Source of the DNA: Cytauxzoon felis
Taxonomy: Eukaryota > Apicomplexa > Aconoidasida > Piroplasmida > Theileriidae
DNA: 64,000 bases
Direction of reading: 5' to 3'
NCBI GenBank assembly: GCA_020283715.1
Contig: JAIQCW010000156.1
Location: forward strand, 62,001-126,000
The first letter of the stretch is position 1; each line of letters begins with the position of its first letter. Below, piece after piece: positions 40,997 to 51,714 of this stretch. Both the position numbers and the translations under genes were made by a program. The notes under the pieces are model-generated. The model had not been told where the DNA came from and did no database searches. It was given only the letters and a program-made list of their open reading frames with translations.

Positions 40997-43714
40997 TCAT
41001 GTTTCAATCATTGGTAATCTTACAGTCCACATTGAAGATCCAGGTATTAAAACTACTGATGTTCTTTGGTATAATTTAAATGTTAATTGATGATCATCTA
41101 TTGAGATTGTGATTTCTTTAATTTTATTTTTATCATTGCCATTATTATAATACGAGTATAGAATTGATGAATTTATATTATTACCCGTCGTTGAATTTGA
41201 ATATTTTATTGATATTGGTTTAACATTCAATACATCACAGCTAGTACTTTTTTGTTCATTTAATAATGGTATATAGAATATGATTGATGTTTTACCATTT
41301 AATTTATTATCATATGATGGTATAATTTCAGATATACAAGCATCATTATATAAATATCCCCATGTAGAATTATTATTATATGCCCAACATTTAACGAATG
41401 AATATTTATTAATATAATCTTGTGATAAATTATTAATATTATTAGATATAAATAATAAATATTGATTAAATGCATAATTTTTATAATCTTTTTGTGCATC
41501 AAATGCTTTTCTATTTTGTAAATTACATTGTTGACATATATCTTGTAATAATTTTATAGATTTATCAACATTATAATTATATAATACAGATTTTATAATT
41601 CTATGTGTATATAAATCAGAATATCTACGTATAGGTGATGTAAAATGTAAATAATATGGTAATGCTAATCCCCAATGATGATGATGATGATGACTATTAT
41701 TATCATCTTTAGGTGAATAAATAGCTTCTTTAAATTTTTGTAATATTATAAATGATAATGATTGAAATGCTGTAGATTCCATATATTTTTTACATTTTAA
41801 TAATATTTGTGATACATTTAATATATTTATATTAATTTTATTTTTTATATTATCAGGTAACATTTCTATTAATAAATCTTTAACTTCAATACTAGTATCT
41901 TCATGTATTCTTAAAAAATATTTATTTATATTATTAGATAAAAATTTTGCTGCTTGTGTATTTGCTAATAACATCATTTCTTCTATTAATTCATGACTTT
42001 CTTTAGGTATATATTCTATTGTTAATTTTAATTTATCTTCATCATCACCATCCACCACCTCCTTACCACCTTCAATCATTGGTATATTACATTTTATACT
42101 ACCATCTATATCTACATATACTGCACCTAATTGTTTTAATCTATATAATCTTAATCTCTTTGATATAAAATATAAACGTAATAATGTTAATTTTATATCA
42201 TCTTTAATATTATTTTTTAATATAACATCTTCAAATTCTATAAAATTATAATTTAATACATCATCAGGTAATATTTTTAATATATCTAATAATATATCTT
42301 TACCTATCTCATATGATAATCTACATTTACTTATTATACTTGTAAGCTCAAATTTACATGATTTATCAATATATAAATTTATACCAACCTTCTCATCAAT
42401 GCCATTTTCAATCAAATCTATAAATATAGAAAAACATAATTTTTCATCACCCGGTATTAATGAACATAAATTCTCACTCAATTCTTGAGGTAACATTGGA
42501 TATACTAAATGCTCTAAATATACTGATGTAGCTCTATTCCTAGCATCCAAATCTACTAATGAACCATCTTTTACATAATGACTTACATCAGCTATATGTA
42601 CACCAATACGATATATTATCTTATCACTCCTTATTACCTCAATAGATAGTGCATCATCCAAATCTTTAGCATCTTGAGGATCAATACTAAGAACAAATAG
42701 ATCATTATAACATTTACGATTCAAATTTTTATTCTTAATACCATCATCAATTAATATTTTCAAATCATTCAATACCTCATCTGAAAATCTATTAGCATTC
42801 AAACCATGAAAAAACATTATAGACTCCATCTGAGCATACGGATCTGAAGATAATCCAATAACTTTTGTAATCATACCACTAGGTTCAATATCATTGGACT
42901 TCCATTCTTTAAATCTACACAAACATAATAATTTATCGTTCTTTCTAACTTCCATCAATACTCGTTTAATTTCATCAGATATTTCACTAAATTTTATATT
43001 AAACGCTGGCCATCTGGTATCACGAGGTTGACATTTTATAATGTAATTCTCAAAATCACTAGAATTTAAATCAATATTTACCGGAACATTTATACTACAT
43101 ACAAAATTATCTAAAATCGGTGTACGCTTATTTATCTTTATAATTCTACACTCATTTTTTGTAATTTTATACTCTTCATTATCTGTTTTCTGCCTTCTTG
43201 ATCTAATTCCTACAACTTCATCACCATTAAATGCTCTATTCCTAGCAATAAATCCAAATATTTTAAATTCAGCTCTATTTCTTAATAAGTTACCATCCTC
43301 GAAATATTGCGATACAATAAGCTTTGAATCAGAAGTAGCAAAAGCTGGAATATAAACCGTACCTCGTAAAAACAGCTCAGGATTGATACTCTCTAGCTTT
43401 TCAATCTGATCATCCGTCCAATAATCTTCATATGATATGTTAAACGGAGTTTTGGTCGGACTCTCGCTACTATCAGCCTTAGTTATTACACATCTGAATG
43501 ATTTATTGTATAATCTATGTTTGTAAGGGTTTATATGCGATATGTGTTGATATATGCGATTGTAGTTGCGATTATGTAAAATAGGATCTCGGATGGGATG
43601 GTATATACATGGCGTACAATATGAATTAAATTTAAATTTTATAATTGTATACTTTAATTTATTTGTATTTTTTATTAATTTATCTATATATAAAATTCTG
43701 TTTATTAGTTTCAT
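40997..43714 (-). CDS. RNB-domain exoribonuclease (RNase II / DIS3-like)
   Basis: 905 residues in one exon. The RNB catalytic motif DPQDAKDLDDALSIE lies near residue 350 with the acidic metal ligands present, then IGVHIADVSHYV, LDARNRATSVYL, YPMLPQELSENLCSLIPGDEKLCFSIFIDL, and LPYYLHFTSPIRRYSDLYTHRII near residue 690. An OB-like region precedes it; the usual N-terminal PIN domain of DIS3 is not evident, so a DIS3L2- or bacterial RNase II-like enzyme is more likely. It degrades RNA 3' to 5'. The first 45 residues (MKLINRILYIDKLIKNTNKL...) are basic and hydrophobic without acidic runs, which could direct it to an organelle. A run of six His near residue 675 is a local expansion. Confidence 0.88.
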   Translation of the reverse strand: MKLINRILYIDKLIKNTNKLKYTIIKFKFNSYCTPCIYHPIRDPILHNRNYNRIYQHISHINPYKHRLYNKSFRCVITKADSSESPTKTPFNISYEDYWTDDQIEKLESINPELFLRGTVYIPAFATSDSKLIVSQYFEDGNLLRNRAEFKIFGFIARNRAFNGDEVVGIRSRRQKTDNEEYKITKNECRIIKINKRTPILDNFVCSINVPVNIDLNSSDFENYIIKCQPRDTRWPAFNIKFSEISDEIKRVLMEVRKNDKLLCLCRFKEWKSNDIEPSGMITKVIGLSSDPYAQMESIMFFHGLNANRFSDEVLNDLKILIDDGIKNKNLNRKCYNDLFVLSIDPQDAKDLDDALSIEVIRSDKIIYRIGVHIADVSHYVKDGSLVDLDARNRATSVYLEHLVYPMLPQELSENLCSLIPGDEKLCFSIFIDLIENGIDEKVGINLYIDKSCKFELTSIISKCRLSYEIGKDILLDILKILPDDVLNYNFIEFEDVILKNNIKDDIKLTLLRLYFISKRLRLYRLKQLGAVYVDIDGSIKCNIPMIEGGKEVVDGDDEDKLKLTIEYIPKESHELIEEMMLLANTQAAKFLSNNINKYFLRIHEDTSIEVKDLLIEMLPDNIKNKININILNVSQILLKCKKYMESTAFQSLSFIILQKFKEAIYSPKDDNNSHHHHHHWGLALPYYLHFTSPIRRYSDLYTHRIIKSVLYNYNVDKSIKLLQDICQQCNLQNRKAFDAQKDYKNYAFNQYLLFISNNINNLSQDYINKYSFVKCWAYNNNSTWGYLYNDACISEIIPSYDNKLNGKTSIIFYIPLLNEQKSTSCDVLNVKPISIKYSNSTTGNNINSSILYSYYNNGNDKNKIKEITISIDDHQLTFKLYQRTSVVLIPGSSMWTVRLPMIET

Positions 43715-43895
43715 AATTTTTTGTAAAATATATTGACGATTTTGTGTAATAATTGTTGTAATTTATGCGTATGTATAACTACATATCTTTCACCCAAATG
43801 TCTCATTTTATATAAAATTTGTGTAATAAAACTTCTAATTTAAATGGATACTCGTATCTTTATGCTGATTTAATCATTTTTTAACCGTAATTACA

Positions 43896-46800
43896 ATGGG
43901 CTCAAGTCACTCACTGTTAGACACTAAATTCAACCTTAAACTACAGTCTAGAGAAGCCGTAAGTTAAATGTGTCAATTAAATTTTCTTATAAACTTAAAT
44001 TTAGCAAAAGTTAAATGCCAAGTGTCTTAAGGAGGAAGAAATTGAAAAACTGAAGATTAAAACTGCATTAGAAAAGGGTAATGCAGAGGCTGCTAGGATC
44101 CATGCCGCGAACTCTATAAGGAAACACAATGAAGCAATAAGATATCTACAATACCAGGCGAAGATTGATACGCTTGTGAGTCAGGTGGACTCTGCTATTA
44201 GAACACAGACGGTAAGCATGTGTCTTAATGTATGGAAGAATTGGTACCAGATACATTATCATGAGTACCATTATTTCTTTAAATGACGGGGGAGGGGGAT
44301 AATTTGGAGTAACAATGATGGATAAAATGAGTAAAAATGTTAGAAGATGATATCTCTAGGTGTCATTTGTATGTTTTTAAATGGATTTGTCATGTTAATG
44401 CCACATCGTATAGCTATGCTCTGCGCCAATCATGTCATTAAACGATTTCATTTTCCACAATGTACTGTACCATTGTTCATTTATAAAATCCACACTCCCA
44501 TGGAATTATCAAGCTTAATATCTACATTCATTGCTTTTACTGTGTCATGGATTGCTGATGCAGCATTTGGTGATGATGAAGCCAATAAAAAAACTAAGGA
44601 TATGTTTCAAAGGATAATCTCCTTTATTGCTATATGGTTTATGTTTCTTACCTCTGTTATATCATATTTCTTATTCATTAGTGGTGATGATTATGGGAAT
44701 TTTGAACTCTTTTATTGGTCTGTTGTTTCAATTGCCTTTGCCAATGGATTTTCATCCAATTTTGGATTTGCTGTTAATTGGAATGGAACGGTTTACGGTG
44801 CTGGAATACCCGCATCTTCATTTGTAACGTTCATTGTTCACAACACATATAATTATTTTTATAATATATACTTCTGGGACGATTATGATTATAAATTGGT
44901 TGTTGTACAATATTACTTCACAATGTTCTTCCTCGCACTCACCGGCGGATTATGGACTTGGGATCAAGTGAAGCAAATGAATGAGAAAACAACATCATCA
45001 GATAGAACTGATAATTTAAATAATAAAGATCAGATTGATGCTACTAGTGTTGAAATACAAATCAATCAGAATAATGAACAATATATCGCTGGTAGTAATA
45101 CTGTTAAAGTCTTTTTGAAAAATAATGAACCCAAGTTTGGATATACACGTTTTACACATAAAGTGAATGGGACTGGTGTTAATGAATATAAGAAGATTGG
45201 TACCGCTACATTTAAAAATAACAATCAACCAATAACTAAGCCTAAAGCTGGTGAACCTGGTAGACGTGAAAATATTCAAGAAAGTGATGTTCATTATGTT
45301 CATGTGTATTACGCTAAGGTTAACAAGAAAGATGTACCACTTTTAATATGCGTAGCCAAAGGTAGCAATACTACTCCTAATGTATGGACATATTATAAAA
45401 ATGATACTCCAAATGATGAAAATAGTGTAAATTGGTCTGAAGAAGGTGGTCTTACTGGTAAGAATCCTGATACAGATGGTAAAAATGATGTCTTAATGCA
45501 TCTGGATAAATTAAATGATAAGGCAAATAGTCAAACTGTAATTCATATAGAGAAGACAGACGCTATTGGTGTAAGTGGTGGTAGTTATACCACTGGTTCT
45601 CAAGGCACAACACAAATTACTGTTGCTAAGAAGGAGAACACCAGTGATATAACGGTCCCTTCGGGATATGTGGCATATGAACACAGTGGTAACGTTACTA
45701 CTCCTAAATTCAAATTTAAAGGAATAGAATTGAAAGGATTTGAAGAAGCTAATCCAAATATTACTAATACTCAACCATTTAAAGTGTATTATGAAACAAA
45801 GGATACTGAGCATGAAAGGCCATTACTCGCATATTTTCAAATAACTACTGGACAATCTACTAATTATAAATATTATGGAAAGGGTATGAAGAACTTCCAA
45901 ATGAAATGGAGAGACCTGAAGATAACTGGTGCACCAGATCAGAATGAACTTAAAGGTTGTCTCGAAATGTTGTTGAATAGACAGGGTACTTTTAAAGAGT
46001 TGATTTGTTTCGATAACGGTGACCATTGGTCCCCAATTCTTATGTTATCGTTTTCGCTCGGAACCATTTATGCTTTTTACCCCACGATATCCCCATATTC
46101 TTTAATTGATCCTGAAAGGGCTGAAAAAATTGATTTATGGATTGCGGTTACATGTGCAATACCCAACTTTGTATTGGCTATAATGGACATCTTAGAAGAT
46201 AAAGGACATGGCCCAGGTGCTAGATGGGAGAATGACGGTGATGTAAAAAGAGAGTACTATCATTATGTATGGCTTATAGGAGGTGTTCCGTATTTGATTT
46301 GCCTATACGTATTCTTCACTACACTCCACTTTCCTGATGGTTGGATTGGTCGTCATGTGAAGGATAATTTATATGTCGTTGGATTTTTTGGTGTGACCTT
46401 CAATACAGTTCAGGAGCTTATGGAATCTACGGGATTTGGTGGCGGAGCTCAACAGAGCCATGATGGCTTTGTAGGATCAATCAATCAGTTTAATGTATTA
46501 TTAATGTTAATAACTTGTGTATGTACAATGTTCCCATGTGATGGGTATTTGAAGACATTAATATGGCATTGGAATATTTATAATTTCCACAATTCCTGCT
46601 GCTCATATCCTTTATAATTTTGTATACCCATCCTCTATAACATTTAATTATACATTTTCTTTAGGTGACTGCGGATTTGAAGAAGGCGTTACCTCATTTG
46701 AATAAAATTGTAAAGTGTAAATCTATGGATAGTGTAGATGTTTTTAATAATTTGGAAAATATATTTGAAAATTTGGTGAGTTTTTAATTGAAAATTATAT

Positions 46801-47012
46801 AATTTTTCTTAAAACAGGAGGTTCGTGAGACTTATGTGAATCAAATTGTAGATTCTGAATCATCATACATGACGCCTATTGAAGAAATTGACACGTTAAT
46901 TGCTAAAGTGGCAGAAGAGCATGCATTGGATGTTGGAGATTTACTATCAAGAACGGGTGTTATTGTAACGCCTATAACTAATGCTAGTACCGCTACTAAT
47001 CTCACCAAATGA
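43896..47012 (+). CDS. CHMP1: CHMP1-like ESCRT-III subunit, with another gene inside its intron
   Basis: Exons 43896-43958, 44005-44211, 46665-46775 and 46818-47012 give 191 residues. The sequence follows CHMP1/Did2: FNLKLQSREAQKLNAKCLKEEEIEKLKIKTALEKGNAEAARIHAANSIRKHNEA, DTLVSQVDSAIRTQ, then NLENIFENLEVRETYVNQIVDS and the helix DTLIAKVAEEHALDVGDLL, the MIM1-type end. MGSSHSLLD at the start could be N-myristoylated (Gly2), unusual for CHMP1 and more like CHMP6. ESCRT-III filaments cut membranes in endosomal sorting and division. The 2453-nt intron between exons 2 and 3 contains a complete 756-codon membrane protein gene on the same strand; all other introns are under 50 nt. Confidence 0.88.
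44270..44308 (+). promoter_or_regulatory. G-rich 39-nt block upstream of nested gene A
   Basis: It is identical over 39 nt to the block at 61828-61866 (other strand) upstream of the related nested gene. Both start with ATTATTTCTTTAAATGAC and continue with a GGGGGAGGGGG tract. It ends 38 nt before the ATG. A promoter or 5' UTR element is inferred from position and conservation. Confidence 0.65.
44347..46617 (+). CDS. Multi-membrane protein with FAINT-like domains, nested in CHMP1 intron (family copy A)
   Basis: 756 residues, one exon, lying wholly inside the phase-0 CHMP1 intron; its stop is 47 nt before the acceptor. Residues 1-220 have about five or six membrane segments (PHRIAMLC, FIYKIHTPMELSSLIS, GAGIPASSFVTFI). 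Residues of about 225-555 are hydrophilic with two or three repeats of a FAINT-like pattern (VHYVHVYYAKVNKKDVPLLIC and a second related unit near 500). Residues 570-756 return to membrane segments (SPILMLSFSLGTIYAFYPTIS, YPISPYSLIDP-type loop, VPYLICLYVFFTTLHFPDGW). It is clearly homologous to the gene at 59827-61791 in both membrane halves. It resembles piroplasm-specific multi-pass families such as Tpr-related proteins, but I cannot confirm the family. Confidence 0.85.
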   Translation: MISLGVICMFLNGFVMLMPHRIAMLCANHVIKRFHFPQCTVPLFIYKIHTPMELSSLISTFIAFTVSWIADAAFGDDEANKKTKDMFQRIISFIAIWFMFLTSVISYFLFISGDDYGNFELFYWSVVSIAFANGFSSNFGFAVNWNGTVYGAGIPASSFVTFIVHNTYNYFYNIYFWDDYDYKLVVVQYYFTMFFLALTGGLWTWDQVKQMNEKTTSSDRTDNLNNKDQIDATSVEIQINQNNEQYIAGSNTVKVFLKNNEPKFGYTRFTHKVNGTGVNEYKKIGTATFKNNNQPITKPKAGEPGRRENIQESDVHYVHVYYAKVNKKDVPLLICVAKGSNTTPNVWTYYKNDTPNDENSVNWSEEGGLTGKNPDTDGKNDVLMHLDKLNDKANSQTVIHIEKTDAIGVSGGSYTTGSQGTTQITVAKKENTSDITVPSGYVAYEHSGNVTTPKFKFKGIELKGFEEANPNITNTQPFKVYYETKDTEHERPLLAYFQITTGQSTNYKYYGKGMKNFQMKWRDLKITGAPDQNELKGCLEMLLNRQGTFKELICFDNGDHWSPILMLSFSLGTIYAFYPTISPYSLIDPERAEKIDLWIAVTCAIPNFVLAIMDILEDKGHGPGARWENDGDVKREYYHYVWLIGGVPYLICLYVFFTTLHFPDGWIGRHVKDNLYVVGFFGVTFNTVQELMESTGFGGGAQQSHDGFVGSINQFNVLLMLITCVCTMFPCDGYLKTLIWHWNIYNFHNSCCSYPL

Positions 47013-47278
47013 GTGGTTGTAGAGGATGTTCAAGGTTATCACATAATTTTAGAGAAGTTGACATATCATACACTTTTAAAATTTCTAAATGAATTTAATA
47101 TCTATTTTATTATAAATTTGTTTAAATTAAGTAAATAATTATTATTTTATGTTTGTCTTCCATAGACATTGGGGGATGTTGCGATATATCCGTTGATTTA
47201 TTGAATAAAATGTTTATTTGGTAATATTTATAAATTTGTAGTAATTTTTATATTAAATCCTTCATTTCGTATAATAAA

Positions 47279-50200
47279 ATGTCGCTTCAGATGGGATTTA
47301 CGAAAAAATTGGAATTGCGTACGGAGAAGGTGAAATGCGTGGATATACATCCAATGGAACCATGGGTAGCATCAGCAATGTATAATGGATCATGTACTAT
47401 ATATAACTATGTGACACAATCATTGGTAAAGAGGATAGATATATGTGATGTACCATTGAGGACATGTAAATTTGTAGCTCATAAGCAATGGATATTGGCT
47501 GCGGGTGATAAAATGTGTATTTGGGTATATAATTATAATTCATTAGAAAAATTGAATATAGTAGAAGGACATAAAGATTATGTAAGATCATTAGATGTAC
47601 ATTCAACATTACCATATGTTATAAGTTCATCTGATGATATGTCTATAATTTTATGGAATATAGATAAGAATTGGGAAAAGGTAGCTATTTATGAAGGACA
47701 TTCACATTATGTAATGATGGTTAAATGGAATCCAAAGGATATGCATTTATTTGCATCATGTTCATTAGATCGTACTATAATGTTTTGGGGATTACAAGAA
47801 TCATCAACAGAACAACCTAAATCATTTTTTACATTAACTGGACATGAAAGAGGTGTAAATTGTATAGATTTTACTACAAATCCATCATATCCATATATAA
47901 TATCTGGTTCTGATGATTGTACTATACGTGTATGGGATTATCAAACAAAATTATGTTTTCAAGTATTAAAACAACATATAAAAGGTGTTACTAATGTATT
48001 ATATCATCCAAGATTACCATTTATATTATCATGTAGTGAAGATGGTGATTTTAATATTTGGAATGCCAATTTATATAAAATTAAACGTTCCATTAATTAT
48101 GGATATGGTAAATTATGGTCAATATCTAGTAGTAGTGTTGATACAGCTATTGCAAGTGATTCTGGTACATGTGTAATTCAATTAGCTGGAGATAAACCAT
48201 TAGTATCTATGCATACAAATAAATTAGTAATGGTCAAATCTTCTGATATAATGAGTTGTAATTTAAATTCTATCGATCCTAAATCTATTATACCCGGTCA
48301 ACCATTATCTCTATCATTTAGAAATATCGGAAGTTGCGGTATGTCTATTATCATTAATATTATTAATCTTTGTAGAATTCTTCCCACAAAATGTATCATA
48401 TCATCCAAATGGACGCTTCATATGCCTCTATGGTGATTCCGAATTTATTATTTACACGTCACAGGTATGTACAACTATATTCCATTCCACATTATATTCC
48501 ACTCTCCCATACATCTGAGGCCCAATCTACCTCTCTTTTCCACCTGAGGTTACAACCACCTTTCCTTCGTCTTGCAGACAGCTCCTCTAATTACTTCCCC
48601 CTCCACTTCCCTGAGATCAGCTACGGGCTCCACTCGAGGTCAAATGACTACCTTCATCACCGCCACGATCTCCGGGAGTGGCTATACTCTTTAGAAATGA
48701 CTAAATGAAGAAGCCTCCACGGCGAGTGGAACAGAGGTTGTAACCTCAGGTGGAAGTGGAAAATTGTTGTTATGTATTGATTTATATATATATATATATA
48801 TTAGGGTATGAAATCGAAATGTTTTGGTAAGGCATCTCAATTGGTATGGTCATTTGAGGGTGATTATGCTACATATGATGGTATTGAATTGAGTTTATAT
48901 CATGATTTTGTTGTACGTGATGTAATGAAATTGGATGGTCCTATAGTTAGATTATTTGGTGGTTATTTATTGAGTATATGTAATGAGAATTCAATAAGTT
49001 TTTATGATTGGTCTACATTGACATTATTGAATACTATTGATGATATTCATGTTGAAGGATTATGGTGGAATGAATCATCTAAGAAATTATCTATATCAAC
49101 ACCAACATCATGTTTTATATTAAAATATAATATAAATAATAATGAAGATGAATCAAAATTATTTATATTAGAAAAAGAAATAATAGATCGTATAACAAGT
49201 GGTATATGGGCTATGGATACATTTATATATATAAATAGTTCATTACATTTAAATTTATATATATGTGGTGTAATAGAAACATTAATATATTTAGATCGTC
49301 CTTTATATATAATTGGTTATTCAATTGAAACATCATTATTATATTTATCTGATGATAATATATGTTGTTATATATTAGATTATAATTATTTAAAATTTCA
49401 TTCATTAATATATAATGAATATAATGATAATGAATTACAATTATATTTAAATAAATTATCACAAAATTTAAAAGAAAAAGCATCAAAATTATTAGAATCA
49501 TTAGGTAAATATAATTTATCATTATATTGTACAAATGATCAAGATCGACAATTCGAATTATATCTTAAATTAGGAAATATCAATAAATGTATCTCTATAT
49601 TATCATCTAATGATAACTCTTCCAATAATTATAATAATATCACCATCAAAAAATGGAAAATATTAGGTAATCATGCACTCAATAATAATGATTATCATAA
49701 CGCAACCATCTGCTTCAAAAAATCCAATGATTTCACCAATCTACTACTCATCTATACAATCACAGGTATGTCTAACTCGAAGTACTGTACATACTTTCTT
49801 TTCCACTCCCCTCCACCGTTGGTCTTGCAGACAGCCTCCTCTATTTACTTCCCCCTCAAGTTCCCGTAGATCGCTTCCAGGTTCCACTTGAGGTTATAAA
49901 CCTAATCTCGCTGAGATATGACTAAAGTGACGGAATTCATGTTCGTACGGATATACCAATTAATATAAATTGGAATTAAATGAGGTTTCTTGAATTCAAT
50001 ACAATCATTAAATTCCTTTTCAATGAAGTATTGACATTAATATTTCATTCAATCGTCATTCCATAATCTTCATGAGTTTCCCCAGAAATTGAGGATTTCC
50101 TTCAAATTTTGAAGGTAAAAATGAAGTAGTGGAAGTCAGTGATGTAACCTCAAGTGGAGAACCTGGAAGCGATCTATGGAAGCTGGAAGGGGAAATATAT

Positions 50201-50828
50201 AAAGAAGGCTCCACGCCTAGTGGGAAGACCTCATATGGAACGGCGAGTAGAAGATAAGGTCGATTTAACATCAGGTGTATTTATCTCCATATGAGAGAAA
50301 TTTTGGTTATTTTAAATTAATGTATAGGTGATGTTGAAGGTATGAGATTATTGGGTAGAGATTCGAAGAAGAATGGTGTATTAAACATATCATTTATGTG
50401 TTATTACATGTTGAATGAGATTGAGGAATGTATAAATGTATGTTTATATTACAATTTATATATAAATTATTTATACAATTAGATGTTACATCTAATGGGA
50501 CGTCATAGTGAGGCTACAATTATGGCAAGATGTTATAAACCTTCAATTGTTGGAAAATCATTTGAAACTTGGAAACATAATTTTAAATCAAATGTAAGTC
50601 GTATATTTTAACAAGCTCACTTTATTAAATTTTCAGTTGAATGAATTATTACCTGTTACAATAGATGAACAGACATTAAATTTAGAAAATTTATTAAATG
50701 AACGACTTAATACATTAGGATTCCCAAAATCTACCGATTATAAAGAATATAAAGATATCTTACACGTCGATTATAAAAATCTGCAAGATCAAACACAAAT
50801 TAAACAAACTTGGAATGCCGGACTTTAA
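47279..50828 (+). CDS. COPB2: Coatomer subunit beta' (COPI coat)
   Basis: Exons 47279-48338, 48376-48464, 48805-49765, 50328-50437, 50483-50593 and 50637-50828 give 840 residues. WD repeats fill residues 1-300 (VEGHKDYVRSLDVHSTLPYVISSSDDMSIILWNID; YEGHSHYVMMVKWNPKD; LTGHERGVNCIDF). The second propeller and alpha-solenoid follow, ending with CYYMLNEIEECINMLHLMGRHSEATIMARCYKPS, typical of coatomer beta'. It sits on Golgi vesicles and binds dilysine cargo. Two introns (48465-48804 and 49766-50327) are enlarged by repeat copies; the others are 37-45 nt. Confidence 0.95.
48508..48756 (-). repeat. Dispersed palindromic repeat, copy 13 (in COPB2 intron 2)
   Basis: It contains CCACCTGAGGTTACAACC, GTCTTGCAGACAGCT, CTTCCCTGAGATCAGCTACG, GCCACGATCTCCGGGAGTGG, CTCTTTAGAAATGACTAAAT, GCCTCCACGGCGAGTGGA and GTTGTAACCTCAGGTGG. 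Its first and last modules are inverted copies of each other. Antisense to COPB2. Confidence 0.87.
49801..49896 (-). repeat. Dispersed palindromic repeat, copy 14 (in COPB2 intron 3, left arm)
   Basis: It contains GTCTTGCAGACAGC, CTATTTACTTCCCCCTC, CCCGTAGATCGCTTCC and CCACTTGAGGTT. Together with copy 15 it forms an inverted pair about 250 nt apart. Confidence 0.8.
50143..50254 (+). repeat. Dispersed palindromic repeat, copy 15 (in COPB2 intron 3, right arm)
   Basis: It contains TAACCTCAAGTGGA, GGAAGCGATCTATGGAAGCT, GGCTCCACGCCTAGTGG and ACGGCGAGTAGA, the inverse of copy 14 for the shared modules. Confidence 0.8.
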
Positions 50829-50946
50829 ATATAAAGCCAGCCTAATAACATGTTATTAATACTCGTTATATAAATACCGTCGCAGTTCCATACAAAGCAT
50901 ATCTCATCATATAGACACGGGGATATATGCTTGAGGTTACATATGT

Positions 50947-51200
50947 TCCACTTCCACCCGAGGTCCAATCCTACCTTCTTTCGTCTTGTAGACAGCTTCT
51001 TCTATTTACCTATCTCTAAAGAGCAAAGCCACTCCCAGAGATCGTGGAGGAAGTGATGATTGGACCTCATGTTGAACTGGACTACCTGGAAGCGATCTAC
51101 GGAAGCTGGAAGGGGAAGTAAATAGAATAGCTGACGGCAGGACTAACCTCAGGTGGAGGCCACCACGGCAGTGGAACACTGGTTGTAACCTCGGATGGAA
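50947..51200 (+). repeat. Dispersed palindromic repeat, copy 16 (intergenic)
   Basis: It lies between the COPB2 stop and the bL35 stop. It contains CCACCCGAGGTCC, GTCTTGTAGACAGCT, TATCTCTAAAGAG, GCCACTCCCAGAGATCGTGG, GGAAGCGATCTACGGAAGCT and GCTGACGGCAGGACTAACCTC. The rest of the 50829-51294 gap shows nothing. Confidence 0.87.
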
Positions 51201-51294
51201 ATGAAAGTTAGTCAAGTAGTCCTATGTTCGTGAGTACAAAACTTTCTATCATAAAGTATAATTGTTAATTGAGTATAATTTAAAATATTTACAA

Positions 51295-51714
51295 TCATCT
51301 ATTATGTAAGACACTTTTAATTTTACGTATTATTCGTAATGATTTTACACATACTGGTCTCCTTAGTCGTGCCTTGGCACTTCTACATTTTTTACGTTGT
51401 AAATGATTTCTATTGGCTCTTTTATACATCAACTTCCCTGTAGATGTAATTTTAAATCTTTTAGCTACTGAATGATTAGTCTTTGGTTTAATTCTAAATT
51501 GACCAGCAGCTTTTATCTTTAATTTTACGCGTCTTCTGTCGAATAATCTCAAATCATGTTTTAAAATTTGTCTATCACCAATTATATTTATTGGTATATG
51601 CGATATATATAGAAATTTATATTCTAAATCTGTACAATTCAATGAATTAATATTTATACCATTCATCCATATGTTATAAATAAGCAAATTTAATATCAGT
51701 TTAAGTATTAACAT
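51295..51714 (-). CDS. Organellar large-subunit ribosomal protein bL35
   Basis: 139 residues. The C-terminal 65 residues match bL35: KPKTNHSVAKRFKITSTGKLMYKRANRNHLQRKKCRSAKARLRRP, with the typical KT.H..AKRF start and RA.R.HL..KK core. The 75-residue N-terminal part starts MLILKLILNLLIYNIW and would serve as an organellar targeting sequence. A hydrophobic start could mean the apicoplast (signal plus transit) or the mitochondrion; the sequence does not decide. It sits in the 50S subunit near the exit tunnel. Confidence 0.88.
   Translation of the reverse strand: MLILKLILNLLIYNIWMNGININSLNCTDLEYKFLYISHIPINIIGDRQILKHDLRLFDRRRVKLKIKAAGQFRIKPKTNHSVAKRFKITSTGKLMYKRANRNHLQRKKCRSAKARLRRPVCVKSLRIIRKIKSVLHNR

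Noticed and set aside
44347..46617. The nested gene as a large alternative exon of CHMP1
   Set aside because: It has its own ATG and stop, homology to an independent gene at 59827-61791 and an upstream conserved block; CHMP1 is complete without it.
49223..49534. 103-codon minus-strand frame
   Set aside because: Antisense shadow of COPB2 exon 3.
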